A stretch of DNA of 6,950 nucleotides from Helicobacteraceae bacterium (GTDB lineage Bacteria > Campylobacterota > Campylobacteria > Campylobacterales > SZUA-545): the NCBI GenBank assembly GCA_003250175.1, contig QKHD01000353.1:1-6950 (forward strand), written 5' to 3'. The number at the start of each line of letters is the position of its first letter. Position 1 is the first letter of the stretch. The notes beneath the pieces are model-generated. The model ran no database searches. It was not told where the DNA came from and was given only the letters and a program-made list of their open reading frames with translations. Below are positions 6,085 through 6,950 of this stretch, piece by piece. The position numbers and the translations under genes are program-made.

Positions 6085-6950
6085 TTACTCCTCTTCTTCC
6101 ATCGCATTGATATAATCCATAAATTGGTCCGCAAATGGCTCCAATGCAAAAGCTTGTGCTCGTATGGTAGCACGCTTCGCATAGTGTTCACGTAAAGCAT
6201 CATCCTGAATGAGACCCTCCATGGCCAACGCCATCGCCTCCGTGTCACCAACCGGAACCAATACACCAAACGCTTCACCGTTTTCTGGCGCAAGAATCTC
6301 CCTGGGACCGGAGGGACAATCCGTGGATATTACGGGCAATCCACACGCCAATGCCTCTAAAATAACGTTGGGAAATCCTTCATGATTTGATCCGAATACA
6401 AAGCAATCGGATCGCACCAACCAGGCATAGGGGTTTTCCTGGCGCCCCGCAAACATCACACGTTCTGCCATACCGAGTCGAATTGTCAAGTTTTCTAGCG
6501 CTTCCCTAAGGGGCCCGTCTCCAATGATTATGAGTCGAGCTTTCGTATCTGTTATCCGGGCCATTGCTTCGATTAAAAGCCTGTGGTTTTTTCCCTCATC
6601 CATCCGGCCGACGGTAATAAGCGTAAAGGCCCTATCTTCCGGAAAACCCACTGCCGTTTTACGGCTTGCCCGTGCAATACTTTCCGTATCACACGGATTA
6701 TGCAGAATTTCTATCGGCGTTTGGATATGGAAGTTTTCCTGTAAATCCTTGGCATTCCCATATGAATTCGCCATAATCCCATCCGCTTTAGGGTAGAGTT
6801 TTTTTATGAGATAACGGTTGATTTTTGACATTGCATTACCATAGCCATACTGCAAAGAGGGCATAGCTCGTTCACTAATCAAGACCCGTCCCTTGAAGCC
6901 AAAAATTTTTGATAGTGTGTTGATGTAATTGGGACGGTTCATAAATGACA
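6085..6950 (-). CDS. GT4-family glycosyltransferase, PglJ-like, N-terminally cut by window edge
   Basis: This cytoplasmic or membrane-associated retaining glycosyltransferase probably extends the lipid-linked oligosaccharide used by PglB. The visible 285 residues, counted from the ATG at 6942-6940, hold the second half of a GT-B fold: NPCDTESI (82-89), the nucleotide-sugar motif VGRMDEGKNH (111-120), IIIGDGPLRE (138-147), and the EX7E motif E188-E196 (HEGFPNVILEALACG). Reading by eye, RPNYINTLSKIFG (3-15), LYPKADGIMANSYGN (49-63) and the GKNH region resemble C. jejuni PglJ, the GalNAc transferase, more than PglA or PglH. Sugar and donor specificity are inferred only. GT4 enzymes run to about 360 residues and the frame stays open to the edge, with codons for Ser-Phe just before the Met, so this Met is very likely internal. 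The gene ends in four Glu codons that double as the pglB ribosome binding site. Confidence 0.87.
   Translation of the reverse strand, partial: SFMNRPNYINTLSKIFGFKGRVLISERAMPSLQYGYGNAMSKINRYLIKKLYPKADGIMANSYGNAKDLQENFHIQTPIEILHNPCDTESIARASRKTAVGFPEDRAFTLITVGRMDEGKNHRLLIEAMARITDTKARLIIIGDGPLREALENLTIRLGMAERVMFAGRQENPYAWLVRSDCFVFGSNHEGFPNVILEALACGLPVISTDCPSGPREILAPENGEAFGVLVPVGDTEAMALAMEGLIQDDALREHYAKRATIRAQAFALEPFADQFMDYINAMEEEE
6088..6093 (-). promoter_or_regulatory. Strong Shine-Dalgarno of pglB, embedded in the glycosyltransferase 3' end
   Basis: GAGGAG on the minus strand ends 5 bases before the pglB ATG (6082-6080). The same bases are the last two Glu codons of the upstream glycosyltransferase, whose TAA stop (6087-6085) lies between this site and the start. 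It is the best ribosome binding site in the window and points to a two-gene glycosylation operon with coupled translation. Confidence 0.75.

Noticed and set aside
6799..6805. A7 on the coding strand in the glycosyltransferase as a phase-variation tract
   Set aside because: It encodes Lys-Lys in an AT-rich stretch, and a run of this length is common by chance at this composition.
6940..6942. ATG as the true start of the glycosyltransferase
   Set aside because: The frame remains open to the window edge, the preceding codons (Ser-Phe) fit the conserved stretch before RPNY, and about 75 or more N-terminal residues of the GT-B fold are missing. The Met is probably internal.

Overview
The window looks like a chromosomal segment from a member of the Campylobacterota (Epsilonproteobacteria). 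The evidence is protein-level resemblance, judged by reading rather than by a search. A PglB-type oligosaccharyltransferase matches Campylobacter PglB along its whole length. A PglJ-like glycosyltransferase sits directly upstream of it. MurC is short (426 residues) with motif variants I associate with this group, and is preceded by an aminotransferase gene, an order I recall from Helicobacter pylori. G+C is about 60% over most of the left part, which is high for this phylum, so a genus cannot be named.

Layout, left to right. Positions 1-335 (+) hold the 3' end of a sensor histidine kinase gene (ATP-binding domain only), cut by the window edge. Everything else is on the minus strand and is read right to left: the 3' part of a GT4 glycosyltransferase (6950-6085, cut by the other edge), pglB (6082-3929), a 52-base gap, trmA (3876-2755), a class I/II aminotransferase that may be the diaminopimelate-pathway enzyme DapC (2748-1609), and murC (1612-332). 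The kinase and murC converge with a 4-base overlap of their stop codons, and those 4 bases form the loop of a perfect 6-bp inverted repeat. Coding density is nearly complete. The only gap longer than 6 bases is 3877-3928, which contains a TATAAT box facing trmA. I saw no RNA gene, insertion sequence, CRISPR array or attachment site.

Functionally there are two blocks. The right-hand block is an N-linked protein glycosylation module: the glycosyltransferase would add sugars to a lipid-linked oligosaccharide on the cytoplasmic face, and PglB would transfer the finished glycan to asparagines in the periplasm. Their 2-base spacing, with the PglB ribosome binding site inside the glycosyltransferase's terminal Glu codons, argues for co-expression. 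The left-hand block joins a tRNA U54 methyltransferase to two enzymes that fit peptidoglycan precursor supply (a possible diaminopimelate aminotransferase and MurC), with 6-base spacing and a TTGA stop/start overlap.

Nothing here is clearly a new system. The points most worth a second look are: a TrmA carrying four cysteines spaced like the [4Fe-4S] ligands of RlmD/RumA, which E. coli TrmA lacks; a complete PglB active site that keeps the arginine linked to the acidic -2 glycosylation sequon; a G7 tract inside pglB; a drop in G+C across pglB into the glycosyltransferase; and the stop-in-loop convergent junction.
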